Source: Thermococcus sp.
GTDB lineage: Archaea; Methanobacteriota_B; Thermococci; Thermococcales; Thermococcaceae
Assembly: GCA_021160985.1 (NCBI GenBank)
Contig: JAGHBN010000105.1
Coordinates: 1 to 13,171, forward strand
Direction of reading: 5' to 3'
Length of the DNA: 13,171 nucleotides
The position numbers were made by a program, and so were the translations under genes. Below, one piece after another: positions 6,447 through 13,007 of the stretch; within the stretch, counting starts at the first letter, position 1, and each line of letters starts with the position of its first letter. The notes below the pieces were generated by a model. It was not told the origin of the DNA. It saw nothing but the letters and a program-made list of their open reading frames with translations, and made no database searches.

Positions 6447-7419
6447 TCTTCTTCCATTCTTTCAGGAGCACCAGAAGAAGGTTCAGGACGATGGGGCCGA
6501 TTATCAGGCCCTTGAGCCCCATGGCCCACGTCCCGCCGACCATCCCTAAGAATACCAGGGTCTCGTCGAGCTCTGTATCTTTTGCCACCATGAGGGGCCT
6601 TATCGTGTAGTCCGGCATTGGCGAAACCAGGAGGAAGCCATAAATGGATATTCCAATGGCATGGCCGTACATGCCGTGAAGGACGAAGTAACCGGCGGCT
6701 ATCAGCCATATCATCCATCCCTCGAAGAGCGGGACGAAGGAGAATATGAAAGTGAGGAAACCAGCTACGATAGCCGTGTAGAGGTCTGAAACGCCGAAAA
6801 TCAAAAAGCCGAGGGTCATCAAGAACCCTTTTGCAACGTTGAGCAACAGCCATGCCCTGACGAGGGCCGAGAGGGTCTTGTTCATGCTCTCTAGAAGCTT
6901 CTCTCCCAGCTCACGGTTTTTCTCGGGGAGGGATGCGCGTATCTTCCCCACGATTTCCTCTGCATATGCAAGGGAGTAGTAGAAAGTGAACAGGAATACG
7001 AGGAGCTGGAGCAGGTAGCTGGGTATTGAGAAAGCCTGGCGGGAAAGGGCATCCGAGAGCTTGGGGATGAGCTGGTCCGAAAAGTCTGTTATGAACTTTA
7101 TGACCTCCGGGGGGAGGGGCTGCTGGAGTAGCCAGTCTATAAAGTCCACAACCCCCCGATAGAAGGAAGACGCTACCTGGGCGGATATTATGAGCAGACC
7201 GGCGGTTATGCCTCCGCCCAGGCCTATCATCATCCCGCTAAGGAGGAGGGCGGAAGCCGAGCTGGATAACTTCTTCTCCAGACGTTTCTGGAGGGGATAT
7301 ACGGCGTAGGCCAGAACCACTCCGAAGAAGATGGCACTCACGAACGGTCTGGTTACCTCCCACGAGATGTAGATGATCCCCAGTATCACGGCGGCCCAGA
7401 CTATAGTTTCCCCCCTCAT
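6364..7419 (-). CDS. AI-2E family membrane transporter (TqsA/PerM-like)
   Basis: A 351-residue polytopic membrane protein of the AI-2E transporter superfamily. It shows paired N-terminal helices (VWAAVILGIIYISW, FVSAIFFGVVLAYAVYPLQKRLEKKL), a long third helix, a soluble loop with amphipathic segments (about residues 85-130), and C-terminal helices including FIFSFVPLFEGWMIW and GISIYGFLLVSPMPDYTIRPLMV, the P-x-x-x-x-x-R-P signature of the family. Family members export small molecules or exchange cations; calling it an autoinducer exporter in an archaeon would be unwarranted. The ATG at 7419 has no ribosome site, but a TATA-like TTTATAA at 7446-7452 puts the start point at about 7420, so the mRNA is probably leaderless. 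The last 18 residues (PPSPSPSEPQARPPSLSP) are low-complexity and antisense to pncA. Confidence 0.87.
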   Translation of the reverse strand: MRGETIVWAAVILGIIYISWEVTRPFVSAIFFGVVLAYAVYPLQKRLEKKLSSSASALLLSGMMIGLGGGITAGLLIISAQVASSFYRGVVDFIDWLLQQPLPPEVIKFITDFSDQLIPKLSDALSRQAFSIPSYLLQLLVFLFTFYYSLAYAEEIVGKIRASLPEKNRELGEKLLESMNKTLSALVRAWLLLNVAKGFLMTLGFLIFGVSDLYTAIVAGFLTFIFSFVPLFEGWMIWLIAAGYFVLHGMYGHAIGISIYGFLLVSPMPDYTIRPLMVAKDTELDETLVFLGMVGGTWAMGLKGLIIGPIVLNLLLVLLKEWKKITAEREPLHPPSPSPSEPQARPPSLSP

Positions 7420-7469
7420 ACTGCGGGAGGTTTATATTTTTGTGCTTATAAACTCTCCCCGGTGGGGGC
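7420..7469. promoter_or_regulatory. Interleaved divergent promoters
   Basis: In this 50-base gap TTTATATT (7431-7438) fits the rightward gene, whose GGTGGGGG ribosome site is at 7461-7468. TTTATAA on the minus strand (7452-7446) fits the leftward AI-2E gene. Each TATA box lies inside the other transcript's promoter region, so the two initiation complexes should exclude each other. Confidence 0.45.
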
Positions 7470-7793
7470 ATGGAAGGTGAACTGATTGAGCGGGTTCGGA
7501 GTTTGATAAAAGCGGGAGACAGGTACGTTGAGAAGCGGAACTTCGAACTTGCATACGATTCTTACCTTGATGCCCTGTATGCGGTCGCTGCAATAATTGC
7601 CCACCGCGAGACGGGCAGGTTGATGCCTATAAGGGAGCTCAAGCCCTACCTCCGTGTGAGGCATCCGGGGGTGCATGATACTATCGAAAGGTACTCCTGG
7701 ATGTCATCGTTTGATGAGAGCACGGTAAGGGCTTTAAAGAAGGAAGTCGTGGAGCTCATAGGGATGATGAATTTGCCGAGTCCTGAGAAGTGA
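7470..7793 (+). CDS. Hypothetical 107-aa helical protein (HEPN/TPR-like)
   Basis: I cannot name the family. ATG 7470 follows GGTGGGGG closely. The protein is all-helical: an amphipathic helix (LIERVRSLIKAGDRYVEKR), then NFELAYDSYLDALYAVAAIIAHRET, which has the G-D-x-x-x-x-x-x-x-x-A-x-x-x-Y-x-x-A spacing of TPR hairpins and PaREP1/HEPN helices, then a linker and a C-terminal helix (TVRALKKEVVELIGMM). RHPGVH at about residues 69-74 matches the R-x4-H spacing of HEPN ribonucleases, but the motif is short and could be chance. It is 31 bases upstream of the DUF4152-like gene on the same strand, and the two may be one operon. The role is unknown; a helical adaptor or a small nuclease are both possible. 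Confidence 0.65.
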   Translation: MEGELIERVRSLIKAGDRYVEKRNFELAYDSYLDALYAVAAIIAHRETGRLMPIRELKPYLRVRHPGVHDTIERYSWMSSFDESTVRALKKEVVELIGMMNLPSPEK

Positions 7794-7824
7794 TGAGACT
7801 CAGCGTCTGACCGAGGTGATGTTT

Positions 7825-8508
7825 GTGCAGTTTGTGGCAGCCGATACAGGGGGAGCCCTGTTGACCGAGGACTACGAGCCGGTGGGACTGATAGCCACCG
7901 CGGCGGTGCTCGTCGAGAAGCCTTACAGGACGGCGACGCTCAGCAGGGTGAAGTATGCGGACCCTTTCAACTACGACATGAGCGGCAGACAGGCGATAAG
8001 GGACGAGGCCTTCCTTGCAGTGGAGTTCGCGAGGGAAGTCATGCCCGATGTTATCCACCTCGACTCGACGATAGGGGGAATAGAGGTCAGGAAGCTCGAC
8101 GAGCCTACCATTGACGCCCTGACGATAACCGACCGTGGGAAGGAGGTCTGGAAGGACTTGGCCAAAGACCTCCAGCCCCTCGCCAGGAAGTTCTGGGAGG
8201 AGACGGGGATAGAAATAATCGCCATCGGCAAGTCCAGCGTCCCGGTCAGGATAGCGGAAATTTACGCGGGCCTGTACACCGCCAAGTGGGCCATCGAGTT
8301 CGCGAGGGAGCACGGTAAAGCCATCGTCGGCCTTCCCCGGTATATGAAGGTGGAAATCAGTCCCGGAAAAATCTACGGCGAGAGCCTCGACCCCCGTGAG
8401 GGCGGTCTCTACGGGGAGATTGAAGCGGAGACGGAAGGGGTTGGCTGGGAGCTCTACCCGAACCCGCTCGTAAGGAGGTTCATGGTTCTTGAGGTGTGGA
8501 AGGAGTGA
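7825..8508 (+). CDS. DUF4152-like protein, possible RNase H-fold nuclease
   Basis: A 227-residue soluble protein that I match from memory to the Thermococcales family DUF4152 (Pyrococcus PF2046-like), for which an RNase H-like fold has been reported. Supporting residues are D in the first strand (QFVAADTGGALL), D in VIHLDSTIGGIEVRKLDEPTIDAL and the conserved stretch EETGIEIIAIGKSSVPVRIAE, followed by IYAGLYTAKWAIEFA and the tail GGLYGEIEAE. Clustered acids at the end of beta strands fit a two-metal nuclease site, but activity is inference. The GTG at 7825 is chosen because GAGGTGAT (7813-7820) is 4 bases upstream; an in-frame ATG at 7819 overlaps that site. It may be co-transcribed with the preceding helical protein. 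The degenerate PIN gene begins about 40 bases later. Confidence 0.75.
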   Translation: MQFVAADTGGALLTEDYEPVGLIATAAVLVEKPYRTATLSRVKYADPFNYDMSGRQAIRDEAFLAVEFAREVMPDVIHLDSTIGGIEVRKLDEPTIDALTITDRGKEVWKDLAKDLQPLARKFWEETGIEIIAIGKSSVPVRIAEIYAGLYTAKWAIEFAREHGKAIVGLPRYMKVEISPGKIYGESLDPREGGLYGEIEAETEGVGWELYPNPLVRRFMVLEVWKE

Positions 8509-8550
8509 GAAAAGGAGTTAACCTGAGATCCTGACGAGCTGAAGAGGCTC

Positions 8551-9132
8551 TTGGAACTTGAACTGCTTCGCAGGGAGCTCCTAAAGGAGAAAAAACGGCC
8601 GAAGGGCGACTTCAGGAAACTCAGGGGGATTTTGGGAAAGGCCGAGTTCGAGGAACTCAAGGCATACGAGCTGGAGGCTGAGTTCGGTGATTATGTTGAT
8701 GCAAACGTCATGTACAGCTACCTCTTTGAAACGCCGATGAGTGAAAGTGCTGAGAGAATACTCGGGTACCCAGACAAAGCCATCTCTCGAACAACAATAA
8801 ACAAAGCAGTCTACGTGACTTTTCGAAGACTCGCAAGGGATAGGGGAATTACCAACATATACGATGCTGAGGTGTTTGCAAAGAGCAGAGAAGGCCGTTT
8901 GGTGCTCAAAAGGGCATATTCTCTTGTCCTGGAGCTTGTGAACCTTTCTGGCGTCGAAATTATTGAGGAAGAAAACGACATTGAAACAATCATAGCCGTC
9001 TCAGAGAAGTTTGGTCTTTTGCCAAATGGTGCCATAATAGTTGCCACATGCTTAAAACATGGAATAACGGAGATTGCCACGTTTGACAAGGATTTCGAAG
9101 GGATCCAGTTTTTAAAAGTGATTAGGAGTTGA
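8551..9132 (+). CDS. PIN-domain protein with degenerate active site (VapC-like, possible VapB fusion)
   Basis: Residues 1-46 are charged and helical (LLRRELLKEKKRPKGDFRKL, AEFEELKAYELEAEF), resembling the C-terminal end of a VapB-type antitoxin. A PIN domain starts at YVDANVMYSYLF (about 49-60). PIN toxins cut RNA with four acids. Here the first (VDANV) and last (ATFDKDF) remain, but the motif-2 position normally reading T-x-N-E reads TTINKA, and the motif-3 position normally PND-A-x-I reads PNGAII. Both changes are one base away from the usual codon (GAA to AAA, GAT to GGT). The protein is therefore probably inactive as a nuclease. The start is unsure: TTG 8551 with GAGG just before it is the best available, because the frame closes at TGA 8524 exactly where a start after AAAAGGAGTTAACC would be expected. 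The gene may be a decaying toxin or an RNA-binding remnant. Confidence 0.7.
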   Translation: MELELLRRELLKEKKRPKGDFRKLRGILGKAEFEELKAYELEAEFGDYVDANVMYSYLFETPMSESAERILGYPDKAISRTTINKAVYVTFRRLARDRGITNIYDAEVFAKSREGRLVLKRAYSLVLELVNLSGVEIIEEENDIETIIAVSEKFGLLPNGAIIVATCLKHGITEIATFDKDFEGIQFLKVIRS

Positions 9133-9138
9133 GCCTCC

Positions 9139-10543
9139 TTATTCTCCTCTCGTACTGGATGCCCCTGTGACATCGCCGAGATCAAAGGCCAAGAAGCCTT
9201 CTTTCCTCAGTTCCTCTTTTCCCTCAAGTTCTCTAGCCACAATTCCAAAACGATAGTTCCCCCTTAATGGAAGGAGTTCTGCCTTCTTTTCAAAGGCTTT
9301 CAGGACTTTTCTGGAGTCTCTCAAGCTTAGGTCGCTCCACTCGACCTCGAAGAGGACAACATCATTTCTATTGTATGCCACCACGTCTATTTCTTCCTTC
9401 CTGTGCCACCAGCGGCCAACGCGTTCGGGCTTGAAGCCAAGGTCGAGCCTTCTCACAAACTCCAGCGCTATCCTCTCATAGGTTTTTCCTACGAAAGCAG
9501 GGAACTCTGCCTTAAAGCGCTCGAAGACCCTTTCCGAGCCTTCTTCGAGGGCGGTGTAGTTGTGGTAGATGAACCTGAACCAGAAGCTGAAGAACTCGTC
9601 GCTTATCCTGTATGTCACTTTCCTCGTTTTCATAGGTTTTCGGTAACGGGGACTTCCCTCGTCGGGTATTCATAATGGTTCGTCAGCTCGCTGAGGTATT
9701 TTCCAACGGTCAGCAGTTTCATGCCCGTTTTGTCGCTGATCTCCTTGGGCGTAACGTAACCGAGGCTGACCGCTTCGAGGATCGAGAAGTGGGCACGATA
9801 GAACCTGCCAAACTCCAGCTTGAGGACGTTTAAACCCTCCTCTCTCAACGGAGCAAAGTCGTCGAAGAAAAGCGACTTTAGGGCTTCGATAGAGTTTCCT
9901 TGATAGTAACGCGGGATGTAAAGGAGATACCTCGGCATTCCACCCAGCGCTGAAAACAGCTCAACGAAGTCCATAGGCGGAACATCAACCAGGGATCGCA
10001 TGAAGTTAAATGAGGTCCAGAAGTCAAAGGGCCTGAGCTTCACCCACTCATCAACCCTGCCGAAGAGGGGTTCCTTGCTGTCCATGAATAGGCGCTTGAT
10101 CATACCGACGTATGAACCCACAGCTATGAATACAACGTTTGAGCGGTCTTTTTTCTCGTCCCAGAGTTTCTGGAGTGAGGAAAAGAAAGATGGTTTAACC
10201 GTTCTGAAGTTCTGAAACTCCTCGAAAACCACAACGAGCTTTCTCTCCTTCGAGAAGTCGAGCAAAAACTCCACGAGCTCCTCAAGAGAACCGAACTTTG
10301 GCTTCAAGTAGGAAGGGAGATACTCAGAAAGTCTCTCTTCTACTTCGTGCGAATACTCTTCAAGGAGCAACGCTTCATCTTTTTCCCAACAAAGAAGTAC
10401 ACCCCGGGCTTGATCCTTAAAATCTCCCTGACAAGAGCCGTCTTCCCAACCCTCCTTCTCCCATAAATGACCAGAAAGCTAGAACTTGGAAACGAGTAAA
10501 CTTCCTCCAGCTTTTCAAGCTCGCGTTCCCGGTTGTAGAACAT
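9139..10543 (-). pseudogene. Archaeal ATPase (ATPase_2 + DUF234) broken by two frameshifts
   Basis: Three overlapping minus-strand frames, 10543-10340, 10370-9630 and 9633-9139, together encode one protein of about 468 residues. In order: N-terminus FYNRERELEKLEEVY, Walker A YGRRRVGKTAL, Walker B VVVFEEFQNF, arginine-bearing ALGGMPRYLLYIPRYY, a winged helix (GYVTPKEISDKTGMKLLTVGKYLSEL), then the DUF234 domain with RISDEFFSFWFRFIY and a PD-(D/E)XK-like EIDVV...FEVEW. Frameshift 1 is at GGGAAAAAG (10379-10387): one more base would give FFVGKKDEALLLEEYSHEVEE. Frameshift 2 is at the CTATGA (9630-9635): one more C would give VTENPMKTRKVTYRI. The start at 10543 has GGTGGG four bases upstream. Such ATPases are abundant, mobile-like and of unclear function. 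Two homopolymer errors in the assembly would produce the same picture. Confidence 0.8.
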
Positions 10544-10557
10544 ATTACCCACCAAGT

Positions 10558-10578
10558 ATATTACCAAATTGGTAATAT
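10558..10578. promoter_or_regulatory. Perfect 21-bp inverted repeat upstream of the ATPase gene
   Basis: Arms ATATTACCAA (10558-10567) and TTGGTAATAT (10569-10578) surround one central A, without any mismatch. A further direct copy of ATATTACC lies at 10542-10549, over the ATPase start codon. The site is 15 bases upstream of the start, near where TATA box and start point would fall, so it looks like an operator. No T-tract follows on the minus strand, arguing against a terminator for the upstream surface-protein gene. Confidence 0.6.
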
Positions 10579-10591
10579 TCAAAGGTTGCCG

Positions 10592-11965
10592 TCACCTTCT
10601 TCTCCAAATTATCGCTCCTATAAACCCTGCCAGGAATCCGATGGAAGCGTACATCACCGCAGGGGCGGTTTGAGAGTTCTTCCCGGAGTTATAGGAGATG
10701 CATGTTGTGTTGCTCCCCCGTGTGGCGTTGATGGTTGATTTTTCACATTCAACGGGTGAGAATACCGTGAAGTTCTCTGCAGGTTTAACGTTCAGTTTGT
10801 CCCATGCCTCGGGGTTGTAGGTGTATCTGAGGAGCTTAATGACTCGGTAATCTCTGACATTGCCGGTGTAGATGAGTTCCGGTTCATGGCGTGTCCAGCC
10901 GGTCATGTTGAGAAGCAAAATGCTGTACGGAGGTATATCACGGGTATCTGTGGTGTTGTACAGAAATTGGGCGGCATAAGTGCCATTTTCCCTCTGAACC
11001 ACTGTGGTCACGTAGTAGTGGAAACTGCATGTGTCTCCGCTCTTTTCTGGAATTGCCCAGATCTGCAGGTTTCCCAGGTATGCTACGGTCAGGTTGGGGA
11101 CGACGGGACGGCAGAAGCTCGCACCCTTTTCGAGATCGGGATAGCAGTATTCAACAGGCGCCGTGACAAATTCAACTTCCCCTGGCGAATATCCAAGCCC
11201 ACCTTGGATAATTGCTTCTGAAACGTTCCACGAGAATGCTACCCAGGACGGGTTCTGAACGCTGACGCTCACCCATGCAAATCCCGTGTTAAAGTTATAA
11301 ACACTTCCATTTAACATGGCAGATTCCATGGGCTCCCCTATGTATGGGTTTAAGGGGTGAAGGGCGAGCTTGTTAGCCGGTTCTATACACGACCGGTTTA
11401 GGATATAAAAGCTGTATTGGTAGGGATATGCAGTGCCTTCATCCCATTGTATGCTCGGAATAGGGGCTGGTAGCCCCAGATACCACAGATCCTCGCCCTC
11501 ATAGATGATTCTATCTCCCTCGGAGTACTGGATGAATGGATACGAAAAGGGATACGCAAACCGGCGAGGATACACGAGGTAAACGCCACTCGCGTTGATG
11601 TAAAACAGATACGTGTTATCAAACAGACCCTCGTACGCTCCGTAGTCTGGGTCGTAGGAGTAGGGACTTTTCAGTTTTTCCAGCCCTCTGGAGGTGTAGT
11701 TTTCCAGCATCTCGGTGGCGTTCATGTAATAGCCGAGTACGAACTCCCTGGTTAAAGTCAGATTCATTGGAAGAGGTGGTATGTAACCGGCAACGCCCAC
11801 GATGACGAAGGCATCGTCTTCCCCCACCACTGCAGCTGACTTTATGAACAGGACGTCCGGGAGGCCACAATCCTTTGAGGCGACGACATCCGGGGTTGGC
11901 AGGGTATATTCGAGGAGCACAATGAAAATGATAAGAAAACCAAAGACGTTGTTCCTTTTTGCCAT
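10592..11965 (-). CDS. Secreted, membrane-anchored surface glycoprotein
   Basis: No family recognised. The 457-residue protein starts MAKRNN, followed by a hydrophobic signal segment (VFGFLIIFIVLLEYTL, about 7-22) and probable cleavage near VVAS. A long extracellular part contains 14 N-x-S/T sequons (proline excluded), many aromatic residues and about seven cysteines. It ends with a C-terminal membrane helix (AVMYASIGFLAGFIGAIIW) and an RRR stop-transfer tail. This is the layout of a type I surface glycoprotein, with the glycosylated part outside and three arginines inside. The ATG at 11965 is chosen because AGGTG lies 6 bases upstream; the frame is open to 11995 but that part precedes the signal peptide. 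AGGTG directly follows the stop of the DUF4855-like gene, so the two are translationally close and likely one operon. Binding, adhesion or S-layer roles are possible but unsupported. Confidence 0.8.
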   Translation of the reverse strand: MAKRNNVFGFLIIFIVLLEYTLPTPDVVASKDCGLPDVLFIKSAAVVGEDDAFVIVGVAGYIPPLPMNLTLTREFVLGYYMNATEMLENYTSRGLEKLKSPYSYDPDYGAYEGLFDNTYLFYINASGVYLVYPRRFAYPFSYPFIQYSEGDRIIYEGEDLWYLGLPAPIPSIQWDEGTAYPYQYSFYILNRSCIEPANKLALHPLNPYIGEPMESAMLNGSVYNFNTGFAWVSVSVQNPSWVAFSWNVSEAIIQGGLGYSPGEVEFVTAPVEYCYPDLEKGASFCRPVVPNLTVAYLGNLQIWAIPEKSGDTCSFHYYVTTVVQRENGTYAAQFLYNTTDTRDIPPYSILLLNMTGWTRHEPELIYTGNVRDYRVIKLLRYTYNPEAWDKLNVKPAENFTVFSPVECEKSTINATRGSNTTCISYNSGKNSQTAPAVMYASIGFLAGFIGAIIWRRR

Positions 11966-11976
11966 GGTAGGCACCT

Positions 11977-12897
11977 CTATACGTACCCTGGACATTTATC
12001 CCTGAGCACGTATAAATTACTTACATTGACATCAAAGTAATATGCTCTATCTTGAAGTTTATTGGCGTACTTGGTATATTCACAAGCCTTTTCGAGGCTT
12101 TCCGAGCTTCCCTTTACTGCTCCGTCACATTCCAGTTCCATGTAGATATTATTCATCTTGTGGTACTCCCTGAGGTACTCGATGACGCCTTCAAACCAAA
12201 CTCGAAGACTAACCTTGCCATTATCGTCTCTCAGTATAGTCTTTTTCTGATAATAATTTGGTTGAATGAAAATTTTGGTGAAGTACTTGGAGAGTTTGGG
12301 AATGTCAGTGTGATCAACTATGTAGTGTATGCACTTTATCTTGTTTTCATATATGGTCATAAGTTTTTGGAAATCTTCACTGTTCTCTGAGATGTGGAGA
12401 TATGGAATCCATATAAGTTGGAGGCCCCATGTTTTTACTTGGTTTGAAATCTCCTTAACATAATTCATTGGGGTGATACCATTTGAAACCTGCCAGGGAT
12501 ACTCGTAATACCAATAGAAACCCTTTAGCAGCCCGCCTGTATTGAGATACACTCCTTCAATCCATCCGAGGAGATAATCCAATGGGGGAATCTCTTTATG
12601 TTTTACAGGAATCTCTGCGATGTATGACAGGGGGGCGTACCCATCGGCTCTTAATCTTTCAGATATTTTTGTCCCGACGTGTTCTTCAAGCCACTTCCCA
12701 AAGTTACCTCCATTCTTTAATCCCTCAGTAAAAGTTGTGCCGTATGGCATGTTGCCGTACCTATTGTTCTTCCCACTTGTATGCAATGCTATCAGGTAAT
12801 CGAACCCAAGCTCACAAAGAGCGCCCGTTTTATTGGTTGGGAACGTTTGGTAATTCCCACCATATGGCATATAATACCATAGACCATATTTCGACAT
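11977..12897 (-). CDS. DUF4855-like protein (probable TIM-barrel), low GC
   Basis: A 306-residue protein that resembles DUF4855 by motif pattern: LWYYMPYGGN (6-15), GWIEGVYLNTG (111-121), GFYWYYEYPWQ (126-136), LIWIPYL (161-167), IFIQPNYY (209-216) and YMELECDGAV (252-261). The spaced aromatic and acidic motifs at strand ends look like a glycoside-hydrolase-type barrel, but no activity is known to me. The start at 12897 is chosen because GGTGAT is 3 bases upstream. An in-frame ATG at 12987 would add 30 hydrophobic residues (LPGILFSIYISTLVENFL) but lacks a ribosome site, and the likely TATA box (12931-12939) lies inside that extension. With the chosen start there is no signal peptide, so the protein is probably cytoplasmic. 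The gene is much richer in A+T than most of the window, and the surface-protein gene starts 11 bases after its stop. Confidence 0.65.
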   Translation of the reverse strand: MSKYGLWYYMPYGGNYQTFPTNKTGALCELGFDYLIALHTSGKNNRYGNMPYGTTFTEGLKNGGNFGKWLEEHVGTKISERLRADGYAPLSYIAEIPVKHKEIPPLDYLLGWIEGVYLNTGGLLKGFYWYYEYPWQVSNGITPMNYVKEISNQVKTWGLQLIWIPYLHISENSEDFQKLMTIYENKIKCIHYIVDHTDIPKLSKYFTKIFIQPNYYQKKTILRDDNGKVSLRVWFEGVIEYLREYHKMNNIYMELECDGAVKGSSESLEKACEYTKYANKLQDRAYYFDVNVSNLYVLRDKCPGYV

Positions 12898-12918
12898 AAT
12901 ATCACCCTGTCGTTTGTA

Positions 12919-12939
12919 TAGTATACTACTTAAAAAGTT
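12919..12939 (-). promoter_or_regulatory. Promoter of the DUF4855/surface-protein operon with 10-bp palindrome
   Basis: On the minus strand CTTTTTAAG (12939-12931) is a TATA candidate with a start point near 12908. The perfect palindrome TAGTATACTA (12919-12928) lies between box and start point, where a bound regulator would block transcription. AT-rich context makes chance occurrence possible. Confidence 0.4.
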
Positions 12940-13007
12940 TTCCACTAGCGTACTAATATAAATGGAAAATAATATACCAGGCAACATATAGCATTCATGA
13001 ATAGTCT

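Noticed and set aside
7790..7822. C/D box guide RNA candidate (GTGATGA, then CTGA, then TGATG)
   Set aside because: C, D' and C' boxes are at plausible spacing, but no CTGA D box follows within the next 12-20 bases, and the boxes coincide with a stop codon and the ribosome site of the next gene.
10370..10390. Programmed -1 frameshift at GGGAAAAAG in the ATPase gene
   Set aside because: In the reading frame the heptamer is G AAA AAG, not X XXY YYZ, no following structure was seen, and a second independent frameshift downstream needs another explanation.
10558..10578. The 21-bp inverted repeat as a transcription terminator of the surface-protein gene
   Set aside because: The single-base loop and lack of a T-tract on the minus strand fit a protein-binding site better.
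11966..11995. Upstream start at 11995 for the surface protein
   Set aside because: It would put ten charged residues before the signal peptide and overlap the preceding gene; ATG 11965 has AGGTG at 6 bases.
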